DNA from: Amoebidium appalachense
Lineage: Eukaryota > Ichthyosporea
Direction of reading: 5' to 3'
NCBI GenBank assembly: GCA_963693365.1
Contig: CAVNZM010000004.1
Span: 14,549,474-14,613,473 of the forward strand
Length of the DNA stretch: 64,000 nt
Shown: piece after piece, positions 1 to 23,600 of the stretch
Layout of the letters: every line of letters begins with the position of its first letter
Numbering within the stretch: position 1 is the first letter of the stretch
The notes under the pieces: generated by a model
Told to the model about the DNA's origin: nothing
Database searches by the model: none
Seen by the model: only the letters and a program-made list of their open reading frames with translations
Position numbers and translations under genes: made by a program

Positions 1-660
1 GTCGACACCAACCAGCCCACCGACCGCACCAACACATACGCCACCCTGGTCAGCACCCACCAACCTCCTGACCGCACCATCGTATGTCACCCTGGTCAAC
101 ACAAAACCAGCCAAGTGCAACAGACCACAACGTCGCATGTGTCACCGTCCGGTCAACAGACAAACAGCTCCCGACCACACCTTCACATGCCCCAGTAGGT
201 CACCACCAAGCAATTCGCCACCCACACTAACGAATGCTCCACCCGGTCAACACCAACACTCCTTGACCACACCACGCATGCACAACCCGGCATTGCTATC
301 ACCAATCAACCCACGGACCACACTAGCACACGCCACCTGGTCAGCACCCAGCAACTTCCTGACCGCACCATCGTGTGTTCAACCCTGTCCGACACAAAAC
401 AACACTTCAACCACACACTGCATGTAAGCCCCACGGAGACCTTTGGGGAGGGCCCGACAACGCCTTCACATGCACTCGTTGGAGTTACCCAACAACCAAC
501 CGACCACACCAGCACATACGCCACCCTGGTCAGCACCCTGGCCACACCCGATCGTATGCTCAACCCGGTCATCACCAACAAGCAGCCAACCAACCACACG
601 CATGTGCCATCACCAGGCCAACACCAACAACCCCTGACCACGCCAACACATGCACCACCC
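1..660. repeat. Degenerate ~50-bp minisatellite
   Basis: The first 660 bases repeat variants of a C/A-rich unit containing 'CACCCTGGTCAGCAC' and 'GACCGCACCA' at roughly 50-base spacing, with many substitutions and indels. Open frames here are low-complexity and look like no protein family. I see no gene in this stretch. Confidence 0.6.
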
Positions 661-1020
661 CCAATTCCGAACCAAAAACCGTTTTCTGTACCCTTAATCC
701 CCTTTGAACTTGCCCTGTAACTCTGGGGGCTGCTGCTAAAAGTTAAAGGGTGGGGCTGCTGCGTGTATACTATGTATATTAATGGGCTGTTTAGAGACCG
801 ATCGTTCTGCCATGTCTGTCTAACAAACGGGCTCAGTTTAGAACGTGGGTATGTAGGTCCTGTTGGGCTGGTACCTACCACTATTCAGCGGTACTGAATA
901 AGACCTTAAATAAAAAGGTTCAAAACAAAAAAACAAAGGTACGTAGCCTAGCCTCAGCCCCCAGCTCTAAGGCTTTCCATCCCCACCCCCGCTCCCCCCT
1001 CCTCAGTTACTTCAGTTCCC

Positions 1021-1030
1021 TCCCCCCCCC

Positions 1031-1078
<48 letters not shown>

Positions 1079-1566
1079 CCACACAAACACCCCGCCATGG
1101 TGGTGCACCACCACCATCAAAAAAAGTTTACTACCCCCTGCCCCCTTTCCCTCGCCTCCCCCCCCCTTTTTTTGAGAGCGCTTTTTTTTGCCCATTGGCA
1201 ACATGTGTGCCGACTTGCATACTGCTGTGGGTGATCCGGAAAGGGGCGCGCGGGGGGAGTGGGGGGGAGGGGGGGGGGGGGGGGGGGGGGGGAGGAGGGG
1301 GGGAGGGGGGTGGCGGTGGTGGTGGTTAATACATGTGTACGTGTGTGTGTCAGAGTGTGTGCTTGGCGGGAGGGGGGGGGGGGGGGGGGGGGGGGGGGCT
1401 CTGGCCACATGTGCAAAATATTTAAAGCTGTACCGATTTTGAAAGCAGATCTGCGCACACGTGCTCCTGTTCTGACATTCTGTCATGTTCTGTTGCAACC
1501 TCCTCCGGCGGCGGCGGATCGGGGGGAGGGGGGGGGAGAGGGGGGGGGGGGGGGGGGGGGGGGGGC
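1021..1566. repeat. Cluster of C and G homopolymers
   Basis: Runs of C at about 1021-1064 and of G at about 1261-1310, 1371-1400 and 1520-1566 alternate with short CA and GT tracts. No gene is apparent between 660 and 2290. The Pro- and Gly-rich frames are translations of the homopolymers. Confidence 0.85.
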
Positions 1567-2297
1567 TGTGCGGGTCTGTGCAACCTCCAGGCTGACCCCT
1601 CTGCGTCTTCCCTGTTGCCCGGGCCGCTCTGCAGACACCGCCACTCCGTTCAGTTACAACGAGATCATTTGACGGCCAGGCTGGCAGTGAGCTACTCCCG
1701 AGATTCAAACGAATCTCAACCGCCCCTACCCGTACGCGTTGCTGGCCTACAGTACATTTGAGTCGACGTACTGCTCTGGCAAAACAAAACGGAAACGAAG
1801 GCTTCCATGTCACCCTGCCATGATGCACAGATTAGTAGATGGTGTTGGGAGTCGACCGGCCGCGTAGAGGGCAGTGGGATCCCCCCGGCCCAGTGCCCAG
1901 TTGCCCCAGTGGCCTTGTCAGGCCTACCCGGGGGTTTACACACTATTTCTATTTATCAGTTGGTAACTCCAGGGGGATTCCAAGGCGACCAATCAGATGA
2001 GGCAAGAGGCATGATGTCATTATGATGTAAACACTGTTACACGGGCCTTGTGCGTCCACTGCTAATAATGTCTGAAATAACACAGGGGTTCTATATGTAA
2101 TACATAAGTGGTCAATTCCTCTAAGTGTTAAGGCAGATGACCACAATGCCATACTGTTCAGTAAGAAGGAACTAATGATTTCTGGGTATACATATGTTTT
2201 GAAGTAATTTCGACATTCCTGATGTCGATCTCGTTACCAATCAGAATGTTTTAAGAGCCCAAAAACACATTCTTGGTGTTGCTGCTGCAGTGCTGAA

Positions 2298-2470
2298 GCG
2301 GCAGCCGGGTTTGCGTTACGAATCGTATTGGCCTAAAATACGGTTTAGAAAACCCCGCAATACGATTAAAAGTAGGCATCCAATTAGTCAATACGACCCT
2401 GAAGGGTGTCAAATGCTCGGAATTTGCCTAAATACGATTAAGAACGCCAAACCCAGGCAACCCCTGTGCT
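2298..2470. mobile_element. MITE-like imperfect inverted repeat
   Basis: The left arm from about 2301 (GCAGCCGGGTTTGCGTT...AATCGTATT) matches the reverse complement of the right arm ending near 2465 (AATACGATTAAGAACGCC...), with mismatches, over roughly 40 bases. The interior is AT-rich and non-coding. This is the shape of a small non-autonomous DNA element. No clear target duplication was found, so this is a structural call only. Confidence 0.4.
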
Positions 2471-2873
2471 GAAGATATTTCGGGACACTCTAATCACCCT
2501 ATACCCAGGACTGTATGTGACAAGATCGGTTGATCAGCCCTGTGCTTTGACGTTGAGCTTGCTCCCTTTCTAGTGTTACTAGTGAGATTTAGTTATGAGA
2601 GAACTACATTTTTACACATTTTTTGTTATAAAGAATTATAACATTAGCTTTTCTTTGGATTAAGAGATTACGCGAGCATGCACAGATCACGGAGCAGTTC
2701 TGGGGGGTCGATAAATCCAACCAATCACCTGCATTGTTATCACAGAAGAATGTTCCAAATAGCCAATCTGGAAGCTACAAAAACCGTATGCTCCCCATTC
2801 TGTCTCAGTCACTCTCAAAAGTTCGCTCAGATAAGCCTACACCAAATACTCGAAGGAAACTATTAGCGCTACC

Positions 2874-3788
2874 ATGACCAAAGCATCCACCCACCTCGTC
2901 TTTTTTGCGCTTTTGCTCGGCGTTTTTGCACTTGTGCAGGCCGAAGACCGCCGACCCATGGGGCTCAAGAGTGTCGACTTCGGCAAGATCTACCCGGCAG
3001 GCGACTACCTCAGTGGCAACAACACAAACTGCCGCAATGCCGTCAACACCACCTGCCCCGTGTGCATCCCCACGCGCACATCACGTGTCAACAAGACCGC
3101 GTGCGACCTGTGCCTGCAGACAAATATAGACACGCTGATTGCAGGCAACTGCACCTACCTGCAGTGCCAGAAGGCCGTGGGCACCACGTGCCCTGGCTGC
3201 ACCCTGTTCGACAAGAACACCACGTGCACCCGCTGCCTGGCCAGGCCCAATGTGACCGACCCCACGTGCCTGGAGTGCTTCCAGAAGGCAAACACGTGTG
3301 CCGTGTGCATCGACACGAAAGCACAGTCACTCATTGATGCAGGCTGCCAGGGGCTCAAGTGCCGGGCAGCAGTCAGCCAGATCTGTCCTGCCTGCCCCAG
3401 TGATGCCACGAGGACGGGGGAGTGCATCAAGTGTATCGAGTCTGGGGGCCAGGACACATCTGCATGCGATACGTGCAGGAGCAAGAGCAAGGACTGTGGG
3501 GCCTGCATCTACAACAACACAGCGGCACTAGTGGATGCTGGCTGTGATGCCCTCAAGTGTCTCAATTTCACCAAGACCACATGCAGTGCATGCACGGCCA
3601 CAGTGGCCAATGTGGCCGAGTGCACGACCAAGTGCAAGGCAGGCCTGACTAGCACGGGGTGTGTGGCATGCTTCACCACCCTGCAGACTTGTGCAAAGTG
3701 CATGGGTGGACAGAGAGGGAAGTTTCCTAAGGGCTGCACTGGTATCCCTCCCTCCTTTGTGCTGCCGCGTCCTAGCGGTCGTCATTAG
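2874..3788 (+). CDS. Secreted cysteine-rich CxxC-repeat protein, unnamed
   Basis: This is an intronless 304-aa open frame starting at ACC-ATG-A. Residues 1-23 (MTKASTHLVFFALLLGVFAL...A) look like a cleavable signal peptide, and no later membrane segment is visible. The mature part is built from repeats of about 65 residues, each with four or more CxxC pairs. They are marked by LIAGNC (88-93), LIDAGC (153-158) and LVDAGC (219-224), with a partial repeat before the first. Many N-x-S/T sequons (for example in NNT, NKT, NCT, NVT, NFT) suggest heavy N-glycosylation. These traits point to an extracellular or cell-surface disulfide-rich protein. I do not recognise the family and assign no function. 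The last ~25 residues are Pro-rich and Cys-poor. AATAAA signals lie at 4072 and 4147, and CCAAT is present at about 2720. Confidence 0.8.
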   Translation: MTKASTHLVFFALLLGVFALVQAEDRRPMGLKSVDFGKIYPAGDYLSGNNTNCRNAVNTTCPVCIPTRTSRVNKTACDLCLQTNIDTLIAGNCTYLQCQKAVGTTCPGCTLFDKNTTCTRCLARPNVTDPTCLECFQKANTCAVCIDTKAQSLIDAGCQGLKCRAAVSQICPACPSDATRTGECIKCIESGGQDTSACDTCRSKSKDCGACIYNNTAALVDAGCDALKCLNFTKTTCSACTATVANVAECTTKCKAGLTSTGCVACFTTLQTCAKCMGGQRGKFPKGCTGIPPSFVLPRPSGRH

Positions 3789-4071
3789 AAGGAACGGCTG
3801 ATATGGTGCCATACAGTAAGCTTGCGCAATGCATGTACGTGCGCATGCCGTGGCTCATGTTGTGCTGCAAGGAGGGGAAAAGCCGTCCGCAGATGGACAA
3901 GGAATACTTTGCAATGAGATGTATGTACATGCCATAGAGATCTGAAGATTTTTGTAGGTGGTAAGGCTGTATGAAAAGTCGTACATGCGAATATGTCTGA
4001 TCGGATGTTTTTTTTTTGTAACCATAGTATTGTAACTTGAGCTGCCGCACAATGGTGTGACGTGCCATTGC

Positions 4072-4152
4072 AATAAACTTCACGTGCCCAGTGGGTACTA
4101 AGACTCCCAGGCCATCACTAGACTAGCGATGTTGTTGGGCTGATCAAATAAA
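4072..4152 (+). terminator. Polyadenylation signals of the Cys-rich gene
   Basis: AATAAA hexamers lie at 4072-4077 and 4147-4152, 284 and 359 bases after the stop codon of the Cys-rich gene and on the same strand. They are the first canonical signals downstream. Their use is inferred. Confidence 0.5.
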
Positions 4153-5078
4153 GTCACTGTGCAACTCACGAGCATCTGATTTTCGTTCCAAGACCCTTAA
4201 TATTCACATACGTATACGTTAGGCACTCCTACACAGCGCCGTCATTTTGGGTAGTTGCGCACCGACGCAGGAGACGGCCACCTACTATAGTATAAATGAA
4301 CTACATTACAGATGCATGTGCTTGTTAGAGACACAGTCATGGCAGAACAAAAACCGTTGCATATCATTGTGAAGTGCTCTTTCACAACTTTATAACGTCT
4401 CAAGCTTGTTGAAATCCACCTAGCAGCCGAGGTGGGAAAGGCGCCGACTGGTGTTGAAGTGATTCTAGAAGCCAAAAACACGTACACAAACACCTTCCCC
4501 ACACACACGGCCCGCATGCCCCGACTGCGTATGCAGGCGCACCCAAGACCCACCCTACCGTGCAAGACCCCGCTATTAGCCTAATGATTACACCATAGCC
4601 ACGCACCATGTACAAAACCATCTTGATAGGTTGCATCCCCACCACCAGGCCCCACCATACACCAATATCCACCGTAGCACCATCAACACCACACCCTACA
4701 TTCCACCACCATAGATGAACCAGTGAGAGCCCGTGTTTAAAGATTATTCGTGGTTTTGGGTGGCACCAGCAAGGCTGGGGTGGAAACCCCTGGGATAAGT
4801 GCGAAATAGTTGGGATCGGTGAAATGGTGTTTAGTTTATAACTGATGGCACCATCGCGCCCTACATAGCTAGAGTTTGGTCGATGCTGGGTGCAAGACGG
4901 TAGTTCCTCTAACAAAACGGGATAAATAAAAATAGAAAATTCTTAAGATAATTCTGGTGTGTGCATGTGTGTGTACATGTGTGTGTGTGTGTGCGCGCGC
5001 GTGCAAGAGTGCGTGCGTGCGTATATGTTCATGTCATCGACATGGTAGTGGTTGTGGGTGTGCACCTTTTTTTTTTTC

Positions 5079-5084
<6 letters not shown>

Positions 5085-5132
<48 letters not shown>

Positions 5133-5196
5133 ACGGTGGGAAGGAGAGAGAGGGGAGGGAGAGATCTAGACAGGGGCAGTTCACAGGGATTGGGGA

Positions 5197-5232
<36 letters not shown>
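5085..5232. repeat. T-run plus G homopolymers
   Basis: A T-rich run at 5068-5085 is followed by about 44 G, and a second G run of over 30 lies at about 5200-5232. Between 4153 and 5838 I see no gene; the rest is GT tracts, C and G runs, and unassigned sequence holding the 3' flank of the neighbouring minus-strand gene. Confidence 0.85.
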
Positions 5233-5233
<1 letters not shown>

Positions 5234-5838
5234 CGAAGAGAACAGCTTTTTTGCACCCTTTTTATGGTCATAATCAGTTATCAACTTTCACACGTGGGAC
5301 AATTGCTGACACAGCCGGATCCACTGCCACCAATATATATGTAACCAAATACGGAAGGATCTCCGATCTACACCAATGAAAACAGCTCTCATATATATAA
5401 ACGGACAGCCTCATGGCCAGCACGTGCACACCCAGAGACCCTATAAACTGCTCCTTCTCTCTCTGCCGCCTCTCTCTCCCCCCCCCCCCCCCCCCCCCCC
5501 CCTCTCCCCCCCTCCCCCTCCCTCTTGCCCCATCCCCATCCCATTCATGGCCGATCAGCAAACTTGCTTAGATTTGAGATTCAATCACATCGGGGTGCAT
5601 GCTCTTGTTTGCTGTCCCTATATTTCATGTGTGTGTGTGTGTGTGTGTGTGGTGGTGGTGGTGGGTGGGGGGGGGGGGGGGGGGGGGGGGGGGGGAAGGG
5701 TTGCAAGGAGGAGGCACGAGCAAATAATATTTGTGGAACCACCAGGGTGCCTGTCTCTGTACATTCGATTGGGTGGGGACCTGCCAGCAGGCCCCCAAGA
5801 TATTCATACGGGTCGAATCAGTGGAATTTCGGATCGGG

Positions 5839-14377
<8,539 letters not shown>

Positions 14378-15320
14378 GCTGCTTGCGGTGGCTGCCAGCA
14401 CGCAGAGTTGCTGGTCACGGTCAGTAAGGAGTGGTGTCAGGGGCTTCCCAGCTGCAGTCCGCGGTGTAGAAAACCAAAAAAAAAAAAAAAAAAAAAAAAA
14501 ATGTCTCAATGTGGAAAACTCAGTTTGGCGCGCTGTTGTGAAACGTCATATACGTCATCACCCTGTGAGCCATTTGGTTACGTAAGCTGATGCTCTTTCA
14601 TCCAATGGGTGCAGAGTTCCTGCTCACCAAATTCAGTGAACAAATCCGAGTCAGTGAAGCAGCCTGCACGTTGTTATGTGGCTGCATAACTGTGTTCATA
14701 TCATTTTCGAGAAAAAAAAGCTCTATGTAAATACCGCAATACAAAAAGTCGTATTACATTATAACGATTTACGATTTTTCTTACACGGGCCATGCCATGA
14801 TGATCAGGCTGATGCGAGGACGGCCGTCACAGCTAACCGAGTCACCCAATACTCGCTGCTTTGGAGCCCAAATGTGATCTGTGCAAAACTAAAACTCCTG
14901 TCTGACATTTAATGCGTTTCGCTTAGCTTGGATATATGTGTGTAGTATATCAATCCATGTACCATCCGACCAACAATTGTTAGAACAACTCCGCCTCAAA
15001 AAGGCCATCTATCAAATTTTTTCTATGTTTGTAACGAATATTTCTGAGCTGTGCATTGACATAACAGTTAACTTAACTGCAAAATCAACACTTCAACAGC
15101 GTCTTTTTCATAATCCACGCAACCGACCCCTAATTTTCAAAGGTATAAGACGTGGGTGAACTCTACGATGCGCCATAAACCAATCAAATCAACTGTGACG
15201 TCACATCTGTCTCTCTGCAGCACACTGCACGTGTTTCCACAAGAATTCAAGTGTGCCGCGTTAGCACTCTGCAAGCCTGAACTTCCACCAAGGGTACCCT
15301 CTTCCTGTGGGCACGGCAGC
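14378..15320. promoter_or_regulatory. Divergent promoter region between CSN1 and AK6
   Basis: These 943 bases separate the start codons of two divergently transcribed housekeeping genes. I see no open frame of interest. Candidate sites are a palindromic TGACGTCA at 15196-15203, CCAAT at 15180-15184, a TTTGGCGC at about 14524 (E2F-like), TACGTCA at about 14551, and an A run at 14477-14500. Transcription start sites cannot be fixed from sequence. Confidence 0.5.
15180..15203. promoter_or_regulatory. CCAAT box adjoining a CRE palindrome
   Basis: CCAATCAAATCAA is followed within a few bases by TGACGTCA, 118 bases upstream of the AK6 ATG. TGACGTCA is the known CREB/ATF consensus and CCAAT the NF-Y core. 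Binding is inferred. The 13-mer CCAATCAAATCAA also occurs at 25801, upstream of the ankyrin-PX gene. Confidence 0.45.
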
Positions 15321-18192
<2,872 letters not shown>

Positions 18193-18589
18193 CCTTATAT
18201 GGCAGGTCCGTGCTCTGTGCGCCAATCACAGGGCCAGAATCCTAGCAGAGTCGGTGGGGGTATTGGTTGGTTTCGTCTGTAGGCTCACCAAGTGTGTTAG
18301 ATGCAAATAGAAGCACCCCTTGCACATGTCGTCACTATTTATACATAGTGGTAGGCTGTGTGCCCATGCCCTCACACGCTGCCCTGGCCCGCTGTCTATC
18401 GTTGCCATGGTTGTCTGTCTCCGGGCCGGGCTTGGGAACATGTTTTTCTCGTGGTTATTTTTAATTGCGTGCAAAACGGTGGGTGGTTTAGAGCAAAAAA
18501 ATGATCATGAATGGTGCCACGTGGCCCTTCATAGATGTTGTTATATAGTAGCACCTTGCCTTTTAAATGGGTGCACCCCGAATGTGAAG

Positions 18590-18595
18590 AATAAA
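18590..18595 (+). terminator. Polyadenylation signal of AK6
   Basis: AATAAA lies 398 bases after the AK6 stop codon. It is the first canonical hexamer on this strand. Confidence 0.5.
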
Positions 18596-18969
18596 CGCTT
18601 CTTCACATCGACATGAACAGTGAAGACATCAAGAATACGTGTATGATGGTGTACTCAACCTACACAGTGCCTAGATGGCCCAGGGGTGGCAGAATCATTA
18701 CTGGCATAGCTATAGCCCCCCCCCACCCCCCTCCACGCCCACGCCCACCCCCCCACCCACCCACCCCATGCTATTACATAGATAGTATGTGCATTTCTCT
18801 GAGTCAGGAATATCAGGCTGCCATACACTACTAAAATAGCGGTGGTATGGCCATGCTTGTGAGCTGTGCACTCACTCTACCTTGGGAACGAGCTCTTGGT
18901 TTTTTTTTTCATTTTCCACTGCGCTCTCAAACTTCTGAAAACCCACCTTTAATACACCTATCCATCGAC

Positions 18970-19087
18970 GCCCCCATACCTGCACATACCGGCGGCACGC
19001 ACGTGAACACGCACGTGCGCACCCACACACGATCGCACACGACACACACATACACACACGCGCGCACACGCACACACGCACAAAATT

Positions 19088-19132
<45 letters not shown>

Positions 19133-19660
19133 AACACACACACACACACACCATTATGATACACGTACACACAAACACATACGCACACACAAGCACGCAA
19201 GCACACACGCGCGCGTGCACGCACGCACGCACACACATTCACACACACACACACGAACGCACACACGCACGCACCCACATGCACAGACATACACACACAC
19301 GTACAGACACAAATACACACATACGCAAGCCGCAACGCATTCACAATCACAGACGCACGCGCACACACGTGACACGCATGTACGCCGCACGCACGGCACA
19401 CACGCATGCATGCGTGATGCACACTTTATTAGCACGCACACACGCACACACTTTACACACACAAACGTACACACGTATGAGCGCGCACGTACGCACGCAC
19501 ACGCGGGCACGCAGCGCAGGCCTGCACGAACGTAAGAACCCACATACGCACACACAAACACGCACACACACGCACACGCACACGCATGTACACGCGCCAC
19601 CTCAGTGCCGCACGAACGTATTACACCTGCCCACACGCACACGCTCGCACCTATGTCTGG
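18970..19660. repeat. CA/CG-rich imperfect tract
   Basis: Nearly 700 bases of (CA)n interspersed with CGCA, TACACA and GCACGCAC. No exon signals accompany it. The long His-Thr frame on one strand and the Cys-Val frame on the other are by-products. Confidence 0.85.
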
Positions 19661-19943
19661 ACGGTACAAAGGCAAACAGTGCAAGGACGCTCTTCAAGTG
19701 TGCAGCTTAGTTTTTCGGTTAGTATTTTTTTGGTTTAGGTATTTTTACACACAAACATAACGCCCGTGGAACCTGGCGCTGTGTGTTGTACACGTGGTCA
19801 AGTGGTCCTCCGCTCGCTCAGTTTTGGCTGGTACAAACGGGTTGCTCCCTTGCATGGCGCTCCAAACATTCGGTTATCCATGCCTGACATTCGCTACTGC
19901 CCCACGCTGGGTATACAGAACCAGTGTGCACAATCTGACATAC

Positions 19944-20117
19944 AGGCCTGATTTGCTCCCCTGCAGCAATCTCAATTTCCTGTTCACTCTGGTCACCACT
20001 TATTTGTGGCGGTGATTGCGTTTGCGAGAGCAGAAATTGTGCGCTTAGTACTAGCAGAAGTAAAGCCCACCACCACAACGTAAGTGGGGTAAGGGCAGCG
20101 TGTCTGACCCTGCCCAT
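19944..20117 (-). CDS. Possible first exon encoding a signal/anchor segment
   Basis: From the ATG at 20117 the minus strand encodes 58 codons (MGRVRHAALTPL...) with a hydrophobic stretch LWWWALLLLVLSAQFLL followed by an acidic tail. It ends at a donor-like CCT|GTATGT. This would suit a secreted or type II membrane protein. No downstream exon was found in the CA/GT tract below, and the LINE 3' end lies less than 400 bases upstream. It may be chance or a gene remnant. Confidence 0.2.
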
Positions 20118-20664
20118 TTTCAAAGGATGAGAAACACGTAGCTGCAGCTGCAATGAGAAGAAAAAGGCCGCAGCCACTGCCACACTACACGCCGCAGTGT
20201 ATTGTATAGTAGCAGGTATCACGTGGTACTGCAACGACTTTCTGCATTGAAATTAGCGAGCCTACCCAAGAATGATTGTGCTAAAATTTTTCGGGTTTGC
20301 CGTTTACATACCGTCACACCATACTGAGTCGGCACACGCGAGGCGCCCGCCGGCCGGGCCATGCGGGGCGATTTGGCGCCAAAGTTTGCGCAAACTATGT
20401 AAACCATAGGTGCACTGAATTCAAGTTGCACTGAATTGAATTTACATGAGCACTGGCGACACCGACGAGCTTTTGCACTGAATTCGATGCACTGAATCAT
20501 CATGGGGTTTACACACTTTTTATTGCGTGGACATTGCCGGAGGCCCAGCCACATTCGACGGCCTACTGCGTTTTCCAGCACAGCCAATCAAATGCAGCCA
20601 GTGACATATGTACATGCTAGGCAACAATGAGCGCCATCGTAGGATCTGACACCCCTATTACATA

Positions 20665-23600
20665 TTATGGGTAAGCAGATGCTAGCATCGGTAGCTCCGA
20701 CAGAAAGTTAAGGCACCGGATCACAATATCATACTGTGCAGCATTAATAAGGTGATCTAGGATAGTCATCTTAAAACGGATATATTGAGGAAGAGATGAA
20801 GAAAAGAGAATAAAACCGCCAATAACCTCCGGTTCTAATACATTAGCTAACAGGTTGCATTTATTGATAGATATGCAGCCGCGAGTAAACCGCCCCCCAC
20901 ACATATTACACATACGAGCAGGAGACACCAGAAACCGATTACACCGCCAAGCCATAATCATCTTTGCGTTTTTACACCACACCACATTACGAATAAACGA
21001 ATCTATGTATGAACGAGACTCTCTAACCGTATCCGCCATATAGGCTACTAGTAGTTGGTGTTTGTGCGGTCCTAACACCGGAAGGGACTCAACACGTAGA
21101 GTAAAAAGATATCTATCAGCCATAGACTTGAAACTATTCATATTCACACTATGATCTAGCCGTACCTCCGGGGGGGGTCGCCAGCCATTCCACATAGCGC
21201 TCGGCAATGGGCAGAGACGATGGGGAAGGGAAGAGGTACAGGGGCGAATCCGGCGGGGATGCGTGTAGCCGGAAGAGCGGGTGGTCCGGGGCACAAGCGG
21301 ACAGGCGGGTGATGTGCTCGTGAAATTTGAGGGCTAATTCGTGTACGCGTTGTGATGGTGGTGTGAGTGCGTAGAGAGAATCAAAAAGGCGTCTAGGGAT
21401 AGGTGTGGAAAGACCAGTGAGAAACATACAACAAGTTGTGTAATGGAAATCATCTAATGATTTGAGGACATTAGTAACAGTATCAGGGGGTGCCATAGCT
21501 AGTAAGGGCAACCCGTATTCCGACAAAGGGCGAATATATGTGCGAAATATACTAAGACGATTGTATAGGTGGACAGTATGAGAAAGAGAAGCAAGATACA
21601 CATCCCGAAATAACCGAAGACACCTGCCTGCACTCTCCACCCGACGGTCGATCATCCGTTTGAAACATATGCCCCATTCGTCCACCGGAATCCCCAAATA
21701 CTTGTATTCGATTGGGCGAGGGAGGGGACTGCCGAAAATACAAACGTCGTCCCATGCCGGTATCGATTTTGATAAAAGGGCACACTTTTTGACATTAATC
21801 TGCATATCGTTGCGCTGGCACCAATGTTCAACCACACGAATGTATTGCCGTAGTTCGAGAGGATCGGATGACATAAGCACAATATCGTCGGCAAAAAAGA
21901 GGGCGGGAGGAGCCTGGGATGGCAACCCCCCGTCAATTTGTGCCGCAGAAAGAGTGTCGGCTAAATCATCAATATACAGGTTGAAAAGAAGAGGACTTAG
22001 CAGGGACCCTTGAAGTACCCCGCGCGTGCGGGTAAACCCTGGGGATAGCCGCCCATTAACCACCGCTCGTCCGCGTGTAAACGTAAACATAGCTTCCAGT
22101 AGCCGACCCATTTGGAATGGGACACCGCGAGTGGCTAACTTGGCCCACAGGCGAGGGAGGTCGACCGTGTCGTACGCGTTCTTAAAATCGATAAATACGA
22201 GGTGCTCGGTATCACTTTGAGTTGCATTATGTAGAGTGAGGATTTGTGCGTAACATGAGTGTCGATGCCGAAACGCCGCCTGAAGAGGGCTCAGCTGGGA
22301 AGCCTGCTTAAGGGTGGGGTTACGGGAAAAGGCCTGTAAAAGGCCACTTTCGAATAATCGGCGAAAAACGGACGTAAGGGTGATAGGGGCGAAATTCGTG
22401 GATGGGACCCTGTGCAACCGTTTTCTTGATGGGAAACACTAAGGTGGCTAGCCACTCCGAGGGCACTTTACCGACATCAGAATACCAGCTAAACAACTCG
22501 CTAAGAATACATGTAAGTGGTGGCGGCGGGCCACGCTTTTCGTCTTTCTCGGGTCGGGGTGGGATGAGTACCTTAAGTAGTGCCATAGGGATGCCGTCCG
22601 GCCCGCACGCTTTGCGGGACGGGTAACGGGAGACTAACTGCCATACCGCATCTGGGGTAAAAAGTTCCCCCAATTCCGCCCCAAACTCAGCCGGCCCCGC
22701 TGGCCACGCCGTGTGTGGTGGTGGTGGTGTGTCGGAGGGTGGAACAAAAACAGGAGGGGGCGCCTGCCCCAGGTCCGTGGCCATACATGTCGGGTTACGT
22801 TTAAACAGGGTGCCGTAAAAGGAATCGGTTGCAGATTCCGGGTCGGATGACGGGTCGGCCGTTATTCGAATCGAATGATCGCCGCGATCAATCTTCCGAA
22901 TATTACCCAATAGCATGTGATACGGTAGAGGCTTACGTAAGGCAGCCTCCGCTCGAGGGCCGCGAGTGTGTGTAGTTCGTGCTTGTGGGTAAACTTGGGC
23001 ACCTAAACAGGCATATTCACCTATGTCCCACAAGGTTTCTCGTACTGTAGACCAGACGCTATCGATGAAGGTCTGGTCGGTGCGTAGTGGGGTTTGGCGT
23101 CCATCACGCACAAGCGATAATAGACTCGGTTGCACCGTCTCGAAAAAGAAGCGAGTGTCTGCTTGGCCGCGCTGGCTTTTAAGTTCGCGTACGTTAAGTC
23201 TGTAAGTGTGTTGTGGTGACGGCGTAGAACGGCTAAGTGTAGTGCGAAAGACTATAGGTAGGTGGTCTGACGGTGGGGGGTGTAGGTTGTGGTGTATGTG
23301 TAAGGTGCAAGGACCAGAGGCTGCCCCCCAGTCCGTGCGGTGTTCTTGTACTACAGATGGAAGAGTAAGGCGTAAGGCTGTAACAAAAGTGTGAAAGGTT
23401 GGCGTGCGTGGGTGGTTGGGTTTAAGTAGGGCCTGTGGGTGGCCGTGTAGGGGGTGTGGGGTGGTAGTTAGCGGGCTATTAAAGTCTCCTAACACTAGTG
23501 TGGGGTTATGTGGGGCGATGGTGTTAAGCTCGTGTTTAAGTGCTAGAAGTGGAAGGCTAGGTGGAAAATAAACAAAAGTGCATATATGGCCACAAACTGA

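Noticed and set aside
4400-4915. A 171-codon minus-strand frame
   Set aside because: It resembles no family, lacks a plausible start context and has odd Cys/Trp-rich composition; probably chance.
18847-19710. A 287-codon His-Thr frame
   Set aside because: Translation of the CA/CG tract; no conserved content.
20665-21294. A separate 209-codon gene at the LINE 3' end
   Set aside because: It continues LINE ORF2 after a frameshift at eight G, and part of it recurs in the truncated LINE copy at 39036-39324.
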